Positions 34,301-42,171 of a stretch of 64,000 nucleotides of DNA are shown one piece after another; position 1 is the first letter of the stretch; each line of letters opens with the position of its first letter. Location: assembly GCA_965197545.1 (NCBI GenBank), contig CBDANJ010000007.1, positions 1,178,001 to 1,242,000 on the forward strand, read 5' to 3'. The translations under genes were made by a program, and so were the position numbers. The notes beneath the pieces are model-generated. The model saw nothing but the letters and a program-made list of their open reading frames with translations. It did no database searches and was not told the origin of the DNA. This DNA is from CATOSP01 sp965197545. GTDB taxonomy: Bacteria; Chloroflexota; Dehalococcoidia; Lucifugimonadales; UBA3495.

Positions 34301-35251
34301 TTACCACCAAATCTTGCCCTGGGCCTCTTTGGCCATCTGCTCGTAGTCCTTGGTCCAAAGGCTCGTGCTGAGGTATTTCCAGCCGCCGTCCGCCAGGAGA
34401 CATACGATGTTGCCTTCGTCCATGCGTTCGGCCTGCCGCAGGGCGGCGTAGACGACCGAGCCGGATGAGACTCCAGCGAAGATACCTTCTTTCTCCAGCA
34501 ATTCTTTGGTAGTGCGGAAGGCGTTCAAGCTGGACACCAGCATCCTGGAGTCCAGGAGCGAGATGTCCAAAATCGGCGGAATGAACCCCTCTTCCAGACT
34601 GCGTAGACCAGAGATGAAGTCATCCGGTTCAGGCGCGGCGGCGACGATCTTTATCTGGGGGTTGTGCTCTTTGAGCCTGCGCCCAACACCCATCAGGGTG
34701 CCTCCGGTGCCCAGCCCAGCAACGAAGGTGGTCAGGTCTGGCAAGGCTTCGATGATCTCGGGGCCGGTGGTCTCGTAGTGGGCCCCGGGATTCCCGCTGT
34801 TGCCGTATTGGTAGAGCATGTGGTAATCGTGGGGGTGTTTTTCCAGCAGGTCCTGGGCCACGTCTATGGAACCGTTTGTGCCGCGCGAGCCGTCGGAAGT
34901 GATGATCTCGGCCCCATAAGCCTGCAATAGCTGGGTGCGCTCGACGCTGACGTTGTCGGGCATCACCACCGCGACCTTATAGCCCTTGAGCCGCCCAATC
35001 ATGGCGAGGGAGATGCCGGTGTTCCCACTGGTAGGCTCCAGAATGGTCCGGGCCGGAGAGATTTCCCCGTCCTTCTGGGCCTGTTCCACCATTTTGAGGG
35101 CGATTCGGTCTTTGAGGCTGCCGGTAGGGTTCTGCCCCTCCAGCTTGGCAAAGATACGCACACCCTCTTTGGGGCTCATGTTTTGGAGTTCCACAATTGG
35201 CGTGTTGCCGATTGTGGCGAGGATCCCTTTGTAAGTCAGCTTGGTCACCAT
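34301..35251 (-). CDS. cysK: Cysteine synthase (PLP-dependent, CysK/CysM family)
   Basis: 316 residues. It makes L-cysteine from an activated serine and sulfide or a thiocarboxylate donor. The PLP lysine is Lys47 (G-S-L-K-D-R). The substrate loop T-S-G-N-T-G lies at 74-79 and the phosphate loop is G-T-G-G-T near 176. The C-terminal part with A-D-G-G-W-K-Y-L-S-T differs from typical O-acetylserine enzymes and recalls CysM-like forms. It follows a MoeB-type E1 gene by 14 nt, which raises the option of a carrier-protein thiocarboxylate as sulfur donor. The operon lies behind a cysteine-codon attenuator. Confidence 0.93.
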   Translation of the reverse strand: MVTKLTYKGILATIGNTPIVELQNMSPKEGVRIFAKLEGQNPTGSLKDRIALKMVEQAQKDGEISPARTILEPTSGNTGISLAMIGRLKGYKVAVVMPDNVSVERTQLLQAYGAEIITSDGSRGTNGSIDVAQDLLEKHPHDYHMLYQYGNSGNPGAHYETTGPEIIEALPDLTTFVAGLGTGGTLMGVGRRLKEHNPQIKIVAAAPEPDDFISGLRSLEEGFIPPILDISLLDSRMLVSSLNAFRTTKELLEKEGIFAGVSSGSVVYAALRQAERMDEGNIVCLLADGGWKYLSTSLWTKDYEQMAKEAQGKIWW

Positions 35252-35265
35252 GGACCTACTTCGGG

Positions 35266-36105
35266 CTAGTCGGAGGCGACGGCGGGTTCCGGTTCGGCCA
35301 GACCGCAGAAGATCTCATAATCGATTAGCTCGTTGATGGTAGGGTTGTCTCCGCAGAGCGGGCAATTCGGGTTCCGTTTGATCTTGACTTCCCTGAAGTT
35401 CATGCTCAGGGCGTCAATCAGGAGCAGCCGCGAGCTCAAAGACTCGCCGATGCCGATCATCAGTTTCAGGGCTTCGGTAGCCTGGATGCTGCCAACCAGT
35501 CCCGTCAAAGCGCCCAATACGCCAGCCTCGGCGCAGTTGGGGACCATTCCCGGAGGAGGCGGCGACGGGAACAGGCACCGGTAGCACCCCTGGCCTGGGA
35601 TGAACACGGTGGACTGGCCGTCGAATATCAAGATGCTTCCGTCGATCAACGGTTTGCCTTCCAGGTAACAGGCGTCGTTCACCAGGTAGCGGGTGGCGAA
35701 GTTGTCCGCCCCGTTGATTACCATGTCGTACTGACTGATGATCTCTCGTGCGTTATCAGACTCCAACCGCACTTCGTGGAGAACTACGTTGACGTCGGGA
35801 TTGTAAGCCTTGAGGTTGTCCTTGGCCGACTGGAGTTTGGGCCTGCCGATGTCGGAGGTGTGGTGCAACACCTGCCGCTGCAGGTTGGAAATCTCGACCA
35901 CATCAAAGTCGACGAGGCCGATTGTGCCAACCCCCGCAAGGGCTAGGTATATGGCCGAGGGGGAACCAAGGCCACCCGCGCCCAGGATTAGGGCTTTCGA
36001 CTGGAGCAGGCTTCGTTGCCCTCTGCTCCCAACATCGCCCATGATAATGTGACGGCTGTAACGCTTAACCTGTTCAGGTGTCAAGGCCATTGGCTGCTGG
36101 GTCAT
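35266..36105 (-). CDS. moeB: MoeB/ThiF-family sulfur-carrier adenylyltransferase (E1-like)
   Basis: 279 residues from ATG 36105 with AGGAG about 9 nt upstream. It adenylates the C-terminal glycine of a ubiquitin-like sulfur carrier (MoaD, ThiS or CysO type). ATP loop G-A-G-G-L-G-S-P at 42-49, the N-L-Q-R-Q segment, and the N-C-A-E-A-G-V-L-G cysteine region are visible. Zinc pairs C-Y-R-C and C-P-L-C-G are intact. There is no C-terminal rhodanese domain. Pairing with cysK suggests a role in cysteine synthesis rather than molybdopterin. No carrier gene is in the window. Confidence 0.92.
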   Translation of the reverse strand: MTQQPMALTPEQVKRYSRHIIMGDVGSRGQRSLLQSKALILGAGGLGSPSAIYLALAGVGTIGLVDFDVVEISNLQRQVLHHTSDIGRPKLQSAKDNLKAYNPDVNVVLHEVRLESDNAREIISQYDMVINGADNFATRYLVNDACYLEGKPLIDGSILIFDGQSTVFIPGQGCYRCLFPSPPPPGMVPNCAEAGVLGALTGLVGSIQATEALKLMIGIGESLSSRLLLIDALSMNFREVKIKRNPNCPLCGDNPTINELIDYEIFCGLAEPEPAVASD

Positions 36106-36130
36106 GCTGTCAGCTCCTTTTGATACACAC

Positions 36131-36207
36131 AAAAAACCCGCGCTTCCCATTAGGGTCCTACATCTGGGTGGGCGCAGGCTCTACGGTTGCCAGGACTGGC
36201 CTGCCCC
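36131..36207 (-). promoter_or_regulatory. Transcription attenuator: mutually exclusive antiterminator and terminator
   Basis: Minus-strand RNA order: an antiterminator stem whose 5' arm (36199-36207) starts at the base after the leader-peptide stop and pairs with 36170-36179. Then comes a terminator stem pairing CCUGCGC (36172-36178) with GCGCGGG (36137-36143), followed by six U (36131-36136). The bases 36172-36178 belong to both stems, so only one can form. A small CCC/GGG stem caps the terminator loop. Confidence 0.8.
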
Positions 36208-36261
36208 CTATGTGGGTGGACAGGTACAAGCGCAAACCGACAAGAGAAGTTGGTGGGTCAT
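36208..36261 (-). CDS. Cysteine-rich leader peptide (17 aa) of the moeB-cysK operon
   Basis: ATG at 36261 opens M-T-H-Q-L-L-L-S-V-C-A-C-T-C-P-P-T and stops with TAG at 36208. Codons 10, 12 and 14 are TGC, TGT, TGT, three Cys in five codons in a 17-residue peptide. The predicted transcription start is near 36265, so the mRNA is nearly leaderless and no ribosome site is needed. Its stop touches the antiterminator arm. The design matches an amino-acid-codon attenuator sensing charged tRNA-Cys. Confidence 0.75.
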   Translation of the reverse strand: MTHQLLLSVCACTCPPT

Positions 36262-36271
36262 GATTTTCTGG

Positions 36272-36301
36272 AGTCTATCTTCCCGTAACCAGCATTGTCA
36301 A
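36272..36301 (-). promoter_or_regulatory. Promoter of the cysteine leader
   Basis: TTGACA (complement at 36296-36301), an 18-bp spacer, and TAGACT (complement at 36272-36277). It lies between the end of the rrf2-like gene and the leader peptide, so the operon has its own start. Confidence 0.7.
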
Positions 36302-36364
36302 GTAATCGCAGTCTCGTGCGCGCGGCACATGCGTGAGGTCCGGACCAGCTCGACCGCACGTGTA

Positions 36365-36793
36365 CTAAACGGAGACTTCCGCCAGATCACGCTGTCGTCG
36401 GGCCAGTTCGGCCAGCGTAATTTTACTTAGCACGTCCTGGATCGCATCTTCCACCGATTTCCAGACCTCTTGTTGTGCGCAAGACTCGGAAAACACACAG
36501 TCCAATGGGTTGATAAGACAGTCCAGCGGTGAAGAATTCGCGTCCAGGGTGCGAATTACCATATCCAGATTGATTTCCGAGGGCTCGGCCGCCAACCAAT
36601 GCCCGCCCTGGGGCCCACGTCGACTCAGGATAAAACCGCACTTGTGCAGCGTAGTCATGAGCTGGTCCAGGTAGGCTTCCGGGATACCCTGTTTGGAGGC
36701 GATTACCGAAGTCTGGACCGGGCCTTCCCCGTAATTCAGCGCCAACTCCACCAGGGCCCGAACCCCATAATCGACTCTCATGGGGATTTTCAT
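36365..36793 (-). CDS. Rrf2-family transcriptional regulator with cluster-type cysteines
   Basis: 142 residues from ATG 36793, GGAGG 8 nt upstream. An N-terminal winged helix with M-R-V-D-Y-G-V-R-A-L-V-E-L-A near 5-18 and the recognition part E-A-Y-L-D-Q-L-M is followed by R-R-G-P-Q-G-G. A C-x6-C-x5-C motif near 100-115 resembles the 2Fe-2S ligands of IscR and NsrR and is lacking in CymR-type members. It sits upstream of the cysteine operon, so a role in sulfur or iron-sulfur control is likely but not shown. Confidence 0.88.
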   Translation of the reverse strand: MKIPMRVDYGVRALVELALNYGEGPVQTSVIASKQGIPEAYLDQLMTTLHKCGFILSRRGPQGGHWLAAEPSEINLDMVIRTLDANSSPLDCLINPLDCVFSESCAQQEVWKSVEDAIQDVLSKITLAELARRQRDLAEVSV

Positions 36794-36823
36794 TGCGCAT
36801 ACCTCCGCAACGGTCCAAGCCGG

Positions 36824-36853
36824 ATTATAGCATCGCCCTGACGGGAAAGCCAA
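36824..36853 (-). promoter_or_regulatory. Promoter of the rrf2-like gene
   Basis: TTGGCT (complement 36848-36853), 18-bp spacer, and TGC-TATAAT (complement of -10 at 36824-36829). This is an extended -10 promoter; the leader is about 24 nt. Confidence 0.7.
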
Positions 36854-36878
36854 TTTGCCGATGCGGCGATAGTTATGA

Positions 36879-37292
36879 TCACGACCGGCCAGGCGTCCTG
36901 ACCAGGCAGGTCCCGAGGCAACGTGCGATTAGCGTGTCCCGGTCGTCGGTTACGTCGACCTCCCCCACTACGATGCGCCGGCCAGCGCCAATTAACCTGG
37001 CGGTTGCGGTGAGCTCGCCATCCCGCGCCGGGGCCAGGAAATTGACCTTCAGTTCCACGGTTACCGCGGTATCACCGGGACGCATTCGGGTGTGGACTGC
37101 CTCGAAGAATGCGTAGTCGGCGAGGGTTACGATAAGCCCTCCCTGGACGACGCCGGCCCTCTGCCGGTGCTTGTCTTGGATAGTCATCGTCGCGATGCCA
37201 ACACCCTCCGGCGCCGGAACGGAATTCATCCCCAGAAGCACGGCGACGGGCGGGGCGTCCTCAGCCGCTGACTGGTCTCGTTCGGAGCTCAA
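36879..37292 (-). CDS. PaaI-type hotdog thioesterase
   Basis: 137 residues from a TTG start with AGGAG 8 nt upstream; the closest ATG is out of frame. The hotdog helix begins with the family motif V-V-Q-G-G-L-I-V-T-L-A-D-Y-A near 48-61, followed by the strand V-E-L-K-V-N-F-L-A-P-A. Such enzymes cleave acyl-CoA thioesters, often aromatic ones. The usual catalytic H-G-G is Q-G-G here, a change to note. The substrate is unknown. Confidence 0.85.
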   Translation of the reverse strand: MSSERDQSAAEDAPPVAVLLGMNSVPAPEGVGIATMTIQDKHRQRAGVVQGGLIVTLADYAFFEAVHTRMRPGDTAVTVELKVNFLAPARDGELTATARLIGAGRRIVVGEVDVTDDRDTLIARCLGTCLVRTPGRS

Positions 37293-37507
37293 CTCATGGA
37301 CTCCTGTACGCAGGTTTCAACCGAATCCGGCTGCAAATGCTGCCTTGTACCCGTGATGTGAAGGTTTATTCGACCCGCAAGGATTGGCGAAGCCAGTATA
37401 ACGTTGGCCGCAGAAGGCGGCTACCTGTAGAACTACGCCACTGAATATACTGGCAACGATTACTACGCTGTGAGATATTGTCTGGCAGGTTGAGCAAAGG
37501 TGAGTAG

Positions 37508-37849
37508 ATGTTCAAAGGAGTGTTGGTCGCCTTCGCGATCATTGTCGTGTTGGCCGTGATTCCCATAGTACACTTTGTGGGTATCCCGTTCGGGCCGTTT
37601 ATCGGGAGCTACTTTGGGATAGCATCGGCCGGCGAGAGCTCTTTGCCCAACGCCCTCAAGGCATTGATCTTCGGGCTTTTGCTCGGCGCGTTAATCTTCA
37701 TTTTGTGCGCCATAATCGCAGTGGTCATCACCGCCTTCTTCGAGTTGAACCCTCTACTGGTCTGGGGGGGCGTGGCGGTCTTCACCTTCTACTCGGCCAG
37801 CATGGGAGCGCTTGGAGCCATGTATTCTCTGCTGAAGTCGTCTGAGTGA
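37508..37849 (+). CDS. Small three-helix membrane protein, unknown
   Basis: 113 residues. Three hydrophobic helices (about 5-25, 52-77, 83-107) are joined by short loops. A G-I-P-F-G-P-F-I-G-S-Y segment between helices 1 and 2 resembles the re-entrant Gly/Pro loops of small conserved membrane proteins. AAAGGTGAG precedes the ATG. It lies 21 nt before a UPF0104 membrane protein gene. No family assigned. Confidence 0.7.
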   Translation: MFKGVLVAFAIIVVLAVIPIVHFVGIPFGPFIGSYFGIASAGESSLPNALKALIFGLLLGALIFILCAIIAVVITAFFELNPLLVWGGVAVFTFYSASMGALGAMYSLLKSSE

Positions 37850-37870
37850 CACCGGGAGAATCCTAAGACT

Positions 37871-38848
37871 ATGACCGGACGAAAGCTACTGCTCCTGATA
37901 CTGCTGGCGGCGCTCGTATTCGCCGGGGTGGCGGGATACGGCGATTTCCGGAATACGTTGGCCCTGCTCGCGGATTTCCCGTTGGCGTACCTGGCCGGGG
38001 CGTTGGGACTTGCCGCGGTAAACTTCGGACTCAGGTTTTGCCGATGGACCTATTACCTAAAAGTGTTAGGGTTGCGTGCTCCGGCCAGGGTGAGTGTGCT
38101 GGTGTTCCTATCTGGGCTGGCCATGTCCGTGACGCCCGGAAAAGCCGGGGAGTTCTTCAAGTGCCACCTTTTTCGGGACCGCACAGGCATACCCGTGGCG
38201 GCTTCTGCGCCGGTGGTGGTGATGGAGAGACTGACAGACGTGGTTTCAGTCTTAATGATGGCGATGGTCGGCTTCGCGCTGTTGCCAGCACAAGTCTTGT
38301 GGGTACTCGCGTTGCTGTTTGGGCTGTGCTTGGCGGCCCTCATCCCGATTCTTAGCCGCCGCGGGGGGACCTTAATCGACCTGCCGCCGCTGCGCCGTTG
38401 GAAAGAAGGTCTCCAGACCTCGCGCGAAGGGCTGCGTATTCTGGTGCGGCCCCGGGTCCTAACGGTAGCCATAGCGCTGGGTCTTGGGGCATGGGTCAGC
38501 GAAGGTTTTGCCCTGTGGCTCATTCTGGACGGGATGAACAGTGATATAGGTCTCTTCCGGGCGCTGCCAATTTATGGGGCCGCGACTCTGGTGGGAGCTG
38601 CCACCACGATACCCGGCGGATTGGTGGGTACCGAGGGAAGCATGGTGGCTTTGCTTCAAGAAAGCGGCGCGCTCAGAGAAGCGGCCTCGGCGGGCACGAT
38701 CCTGGTAAGGCTGGCTACTCTCTGGTTCGCCGTCGCCGTTGGCCTGGTTGCGCTGGCGTCACTCAATAAATCCGCTCCAGTGACGAAAAGCGCTGCTTCC
38801 GGCGGGGAATCCGAAATCACGCTGTCCGAAACATCCACTATGCCATGA
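37871..38848 (+). CDS. UPF0104 / lysylphosphatidylglycerol-synthase-type membrane protein
   Basis: 325 residues with eight or so predicted helices. The family (PF03706) includes the membrane part of MprF and AglD-like proteins that act on or move lipid-linked products. Family hints are R-F-C-R-W-T-Y-Y-L near 55, the G-L-A-M-S-V-T-P-G-K-A-G-E motif near 85-97, E-R-L-T-D-V near 118, and P-G-G-L-V-G-T-E-G near 250. The downstream UbiA gene overlaps it by 4 nt (ATGA), implying joint work on polyprenyl-linked sugars. Confidence 0.85.
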   Translation: MTGRKLLLLILLAALVFAGVAGYGDFRNTLALLADFPLAYLAGALGLAAVNFGLRFCRWTYYLKVLGLRAPARVSVLVFLSGLAMSVTPGKAGEFFKCHLFRDRTGIPVAASAPVVVMERLTDVVSVLMMAMVGFALLPAQVLWVLALLFGLCLAALIPILSRRGGTLIDLPPLRRWKEGLQTSREGLRILVRPRVLTVAIALGLGAWVSEGFALWLILDGMNSDIGLFRALPIYGAATLVGAATTIPGGLVGTEGSMVALLQESGALREAASAGTILVRLATLWFAVAVGLVALASLNKSAPVTKSAASGGESEITLSETSTMP

Positions 38849-39795
38849 GCGAGATGGAAGCGCAGGATAAAACCAGGAACGATCTGGCCGGAGGGCTGGC
38901 GGGCATTCTCTCGTTGGTCAGGGCATTACGCCCCCGGCAATGGGTCAAAAATGGGCTCGTGTTCCTCCCATTCCTCTTTGCGGTAGGAGTGGCGTGGTCC
39001 CCCGACTCTCTGGGGCAGGCGCCTGCGATAGCCTTGCGTTTGCTGGTCGTATTTCTGGCTTTCTGCGCCCTTGCCAGCTCCACTTACGTGTTGAATGACC
39101 TGACTGACCGGGAGTCGGACAGAAGCCACCCGGAGAAGCGGCGGCGTCCCATAGCTTCGGGAAAGGTGAGCGTTGGCCTTGCCCTGGCGGCGATGGTAGT
39201 CCTCGCCGCCGTGGGCCTGGTTGTTATGGTCTTGTTGAAGCCGGCCCTTGGCGCAATCGGCTTGCTTTACTTGGGGATAAACGTAGCCTACTCACTCGGT
39301 GTAAAGCAGGTGGTATTGCTGGACCTGTTCGCTGTGGCCAGCGGCTACGTGATACGTGCTACCGCCGGGGCGGTGGCCATCGACGTGGCCCCCTCGCCCT
39401 GGCTGTACGTGGCCACCGGTGCGGGAGCTCTTTTCCTCGTGTTGGGACGGCGCTACGCTGAGGTAAGGTTGGGCGGGGATGCGGCGGCGGTCCAACGCGG
39501 TGTTCTGGGCAAATACAGCGGGCCGCTTATAGGTCAACTCCTAAACATATCCGCTGCCGGGGCGTGGCTGAGCTATACTTTATATACTGTAGAGGCTGAG
39601 AATCTTCCCGGCAATCACGCCATGTTGCTCACGGTGCCGATCGTCACCTTCGGCCTGTTTCGCTACCTGTATCTGTTGAACACCAGCAAGGAGGCTGAGT
39701 CACCCGAGCAACTGATCGCGCAAGACCTGCCCATGCTTGGTTCCGTGGTGTGCTGGATAATCGCGTCGACGATGGTCTTGGCGCTAAACGGCTGA
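38845..39795 (+). CDS. UbiA-family prenyltransferase, decaprenyl-phosphate phosphoribosyltransferase-like
   Basis: 316 residues, about nine membrane helices. The catalytic motif N-D-L-T-D-R-E-S-D lies at 84-92, followed by H-P-E-K-R-R-R-P-I-A. This sequence style is that of DPPR synthase, which couples phosphoribosyl pyrophosphate to decaprenyl phosphate in arabinan precursor synthesis. A second Asp motif (L-L-D-L-F-A-V-A-S-G-Y) lies near 160. It overlaps the preceding gene by 4 nt. No other arabinan gene is in the window, so the exact substrate is uncertain. Confidence 0.85.
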   Translation: MSEMEAQDKTRNDLAGGLAGILSLVRALRPRQWVKNGLVFLPFLFAVGVAWSPDSLGQAPAIALRLLVVFLAFCALASSTYVLNDLTDRESDRSHPEKRRRPIASGKVSVGLALAAMVVLAAVGLVVMVLLKPALGAIGLLYLGINVAYSLGVKQVVLLDLFAVASGYVIRATAGAVAIDVAPSPWLYVATGAGALFLVLGRRYAEVRLGGDAAAVQRGVLGKYSGPLIGQLLNISAAGAWLSYTLYTVEAENLPGNHAMLLTVPIVTFGLFRYLYLLNTSKEAESPEQLIAQDLPMLGSVVCWIIASTMVLALNG

Positions 39796-39837
39796 AGCCG
39801 CCGGAAGCGGCAATATTCTGGACCGGAGGTTTGGTCC

Positions 39838-40983
39838 GTGCAAACATCCCAGAACCCTGTCCCCGGTCAATCGGAAGCGCAGGCCCGGGAACCTGATGGC
39901 CGTACCGGACGGTCCGTTGTCGCGGTGGTCGCTACCACTCCTCAGACTGTGTTTGAGGACTTCCACCGCGCCATGGTCATGGCCGACGCCCCCACGGTTC
40001 TCAGTGTGAACATCCCCACCTTGCTCAAGATCAATATTTCCTGGCAACATTGGTACCCCGGCTGCTCCACAAGTCCCTGGCAGTTGGAGGGAGTAATCAA
40101 GGCAATGCGGTCGATGGGCCATCAAGAGCTTATCGGGGCGCACAACGGCACGGTCGTGGTGGACTCCTACGAAGGTGAAGCCAATAACAAGCACAAGTCT
40201 GTGCAGGACCGGCTTGAACTCCCAACTATCCACCTGGACACTCAACCCAACCGTTGGGTTGACTATAAGCCGAAGGCCGAGATGTTGGTCTTGGATGACA
40301 TCTTCCCCGAAGGCATTCAGATTCCCGAAAGCTTCGAGGGGAAAAACATTGTTCATCTTCCAACGATGAAGACCCACGTGTTTACAACCATGACTGGGGC
40401 GATGAAGAACGCCTTTGGAGGCCTGCTGAACCGGAAGAGGCACTGGACTCACTCGGTGATTCACGAGACCCTGGTGGACCTGCTCGCCATCCAAAAGGAG
40501 ATTCATCCTGGTATCTTCGCGGTGATGGATGGCACCTTCGCGGGCGACGGTCCGGGTCCTCGGGCGATGCGGTGGCACATCAAAGACCGCATCCTGGCCA
40601 GCGCTGACCAGGTAGCCATCGACGCGGTCGCGGCCAAAATGATGGGGTTCGAGCCGATGGACCTCAAATTCATCCGGATGGCCCACGAAAGGGGCCTCGG
40701 CTGCGGAGACATTTCCCAGATAGACGTTGTTGGCGAAGACATCAGCCAAACTAACTGGCGCTTCTCCGGGGTCGAGAATACCTTCGCCAGCCGGGGACAG
40801 AAGCTCATTTATTGGGGGCCGCTGAAGCCTTTGGAGACTTTCCTGCTCAGGACGCCACTGGTTGGTTGGGCCTTTTTCGCATCCAACCTGTATCACAACG
40901 GCTACTGGCTTAAGACCAAGGGGCGAAGCCGGATCAACGCCGCCCTTAAGACGGAATGGGGTAAGCTCTTCCAGTCTTACTAG
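39838..40983 (+). CDS. DUF362-domain protein
   Basis: 381 residues from GTG 39838 with GGAGG 8 nt upstream. DUF362 proteins bear a conserved core; here H-L-P-T-M-K-T-H and the M-K-N-A-F-G-G-L-L-N-R segment match, then D-G-T-F-A-G-D-G-P-G-P and D-Q-V-A-I-D-A-V-A-A. No ferredoxin-like 4Fe-4S module is attached, unlike many members. The function is unsettled. It lies 42 nt after the UbiA gene, so it may belong to the same operon. Confidence 0.88.
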   Translation: MQTSQNPVPGQSEAQAREPDGRTGRSVVAVVATTPQTVFEDFHRAMVMADAPTVLSVNIPTLLKINISWQHWYPGCSTSPWQLEGVIKAMRSMGHQELIGAHNGTVVVDSYEGEANNKHKSVQDRLELPTIHLDTQPNRWVDYKPKAEMLVLDDIFPEGIQIPESFEGKNIVHLPTMKTHVFTTMTGAMKNAFGGLLNRKRHWTHSVIHETLVDLLAIQKEIHPGIFAVMDGTFAGDGPGPRAMRWHIKDRILASADQVAIDAVAAKMMGFEPMDLKFIRMAHERGLGCGDISQIDVVGEDISQTNWRFSGVENTFASRGQKLIYWGPLKPLETFLLRTPLVGWAFFASNLYHNGYWLKTKGRSRINAALKTEWGKLFQSY

Positions 40984-41050
40984 GACACTTGGGGACCAAG
41001 AATCTCCGCCGGAAGGCTGGGCCGAATCCAGCCCGCGGCGGTTGCGGGTG

Positions 41051-41056
41051 TATAAT
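41051..41056 (+). promoter_or_regulatory. -10 box of the OBG-like GTPase gene (leaderless)
   Basis: TATAAT ends 6 nt before the ATG at 41063, so the transcript should start at the start codon itself. The -35 is poor. Confidence 0.55.
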
Positions 41057-41062
41057 CGAAAC

Positions 41063-42151
41063 ATGGACCTGGCGCTAATCGGACTACCAAGAAGCGGCAA
41101 AACCACCCTCTTCAACGCTCTCACAGCCGGGCATGGCGCGGCCTCCACGGGCGGGCCTGGAGGGGCGACCCGTGTTGGCGTGGTCAAAGTCCCCGATCCG
41201 CGGGTCGGTATCCTCGCCGAGATGTACAGCCCGCGGAAAAACATTTACCCGGAAATCCGGTTCTTCGACTGGGGCGGCTCGGAAGGTTCCAGCAATTCCT
41301 TCGACATCGGCGGTAGGATTCGGAACACGCTCCAAACCGTTGACGCTTTCCTCGTGGTTATCCGCACATTCTCCAACCCTTCGGTCCATCACCCTCTTGG
41401 AGAAGTTGACCCGGGACGAGACCTCGAGGCTGTGCTTGGGGAACTCATGCTGGCCGATCTCGATGTCTTGGAACGAGCCGTACAGCGTCAAGAGGACGGC
41501 ATCAAGAAGGCCAAACCCGCCGAACGGCCGTATCTCGAGCGGCAGATGGACGCCATGGTCAAGGTCAAGTTGGGAATGGAAGCCGACGTGCCGGTCCGGG
41601 ACCAGGTGTTGTCCGGCTCCGAAGCGGAACTGGTGAGAGACTACCAGCTATTGACCAGCAAACCGGTCATCGTTGCATTCAATGGTGACGAGGATGCCTC
41701 GGCTATCCGATTGGTGCAGTTGGGACTGGACCCGGCGGCGGTGTCGGGACTCGGCGAAGTCAACCTTTGCGGTAGGCTTGAAGAAGACCTGGCCTTGATG
41801 AGCGAGGAAGAGCAGTTGGAGTTCCGGGAAGAACTGGGAGTCGGCGACCCCGCCACATCCCAGGTCATCCGGACCTGCTACGAGACCCTTGGGTTGGTGT
41901 CATTTCTCACGGTCGGCGACGATGAAGTCAGGGCGTGGAGCATTCCCTCGGGCGTGCCGGCCCAGGAGGCCGCGGGCACGATTCATTCTGACTTTCAACG
42001 GGGCTTTGTCCGCGCCGAGGTGATCCCCTATGTCGACCTCGTGCGGTGCGGCAGCATCACCCAAGGACGCAAAGAAGGCGTGGTGCGCGCCGAAGGAAAG
42101 ACCTACCTGGTGAAAGACGGGGACGTCATCAACTTCCTGGTAAACGTATAG
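41063..42151 (+). CDS. OBG-type GTPase/ATPase, YchF-like with C-terminal TGS domain
   Basis: 362 residues from ATG 41063; longer forms would start upstream of the promoter. The P loop is G-L-P-R-S-G-K-T-T-L-F-N-A-L (8-21). Switch II reads F-D-W-G-G rather than D-x-P-G. A coiled-coil insertion follows (about 125-170, E-R-A-V-Q-R-Q-E-D-G). The end has the YchF TGS signature D-F-Q-R-G-F-V-R-A-E-V-I and V-K-D-G-D-V-I-N-F. YchF binds ATP and ribosomes. The weak switch and N-x-x-D regions mark it as a divergent paralogue. Confidence 0.87.
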   Translation: MDLALIGLPRSGKTTLFNALTAGHGAASTGGPGGATRVGVVKVPDPRVGILAEMYSPRKNIYPEIRFFDWGGSEGSSNSFDIGGRIRNTLQTVDAFLVVIRTFSNPSVHHPLGEVDPGRDLEAVLGELMLADLDVLERAVQRQEDGIKKAKPAERPYLERQMDAMVKVKLGMEADVPVRDQVLSGSEAELVRDYQLLTSKPVIVAFNGDEDASAIRLVQLGLDPAAVSGLGEVNLCGRLEEDLALMSEEEQLEFREELGVGDPATSQVIRTCYETLGLVSFLTVGDDEVRAWSIPSGVPAQEAAGTIHSDFQRGFVRAEVIPYVDLVRCGSITQGRKEGVVRAEGKTYLVKDGDVINFLVNV

Positions 42152-42171
42152 CGTTCCCAGATAGGACTGCC

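Noticed and set aside
36106..36265. Riboswitch (SAM-I/SAM-IV) or T-box upstream of moeB-cysK
   Set aside because: A GGCAACC string is present, but the other SAM-riboswitch core elements and the T-box AGGGUGG element are missing. The Cys-rich frame with exclusive stems explains the region better.
39784..41244. 486-codon frame on the minus strand
   Set aside because: It is antisense to the DUF362 gene and the start of the GTPase gene, both with clear family motifs, and shows no homology itself.
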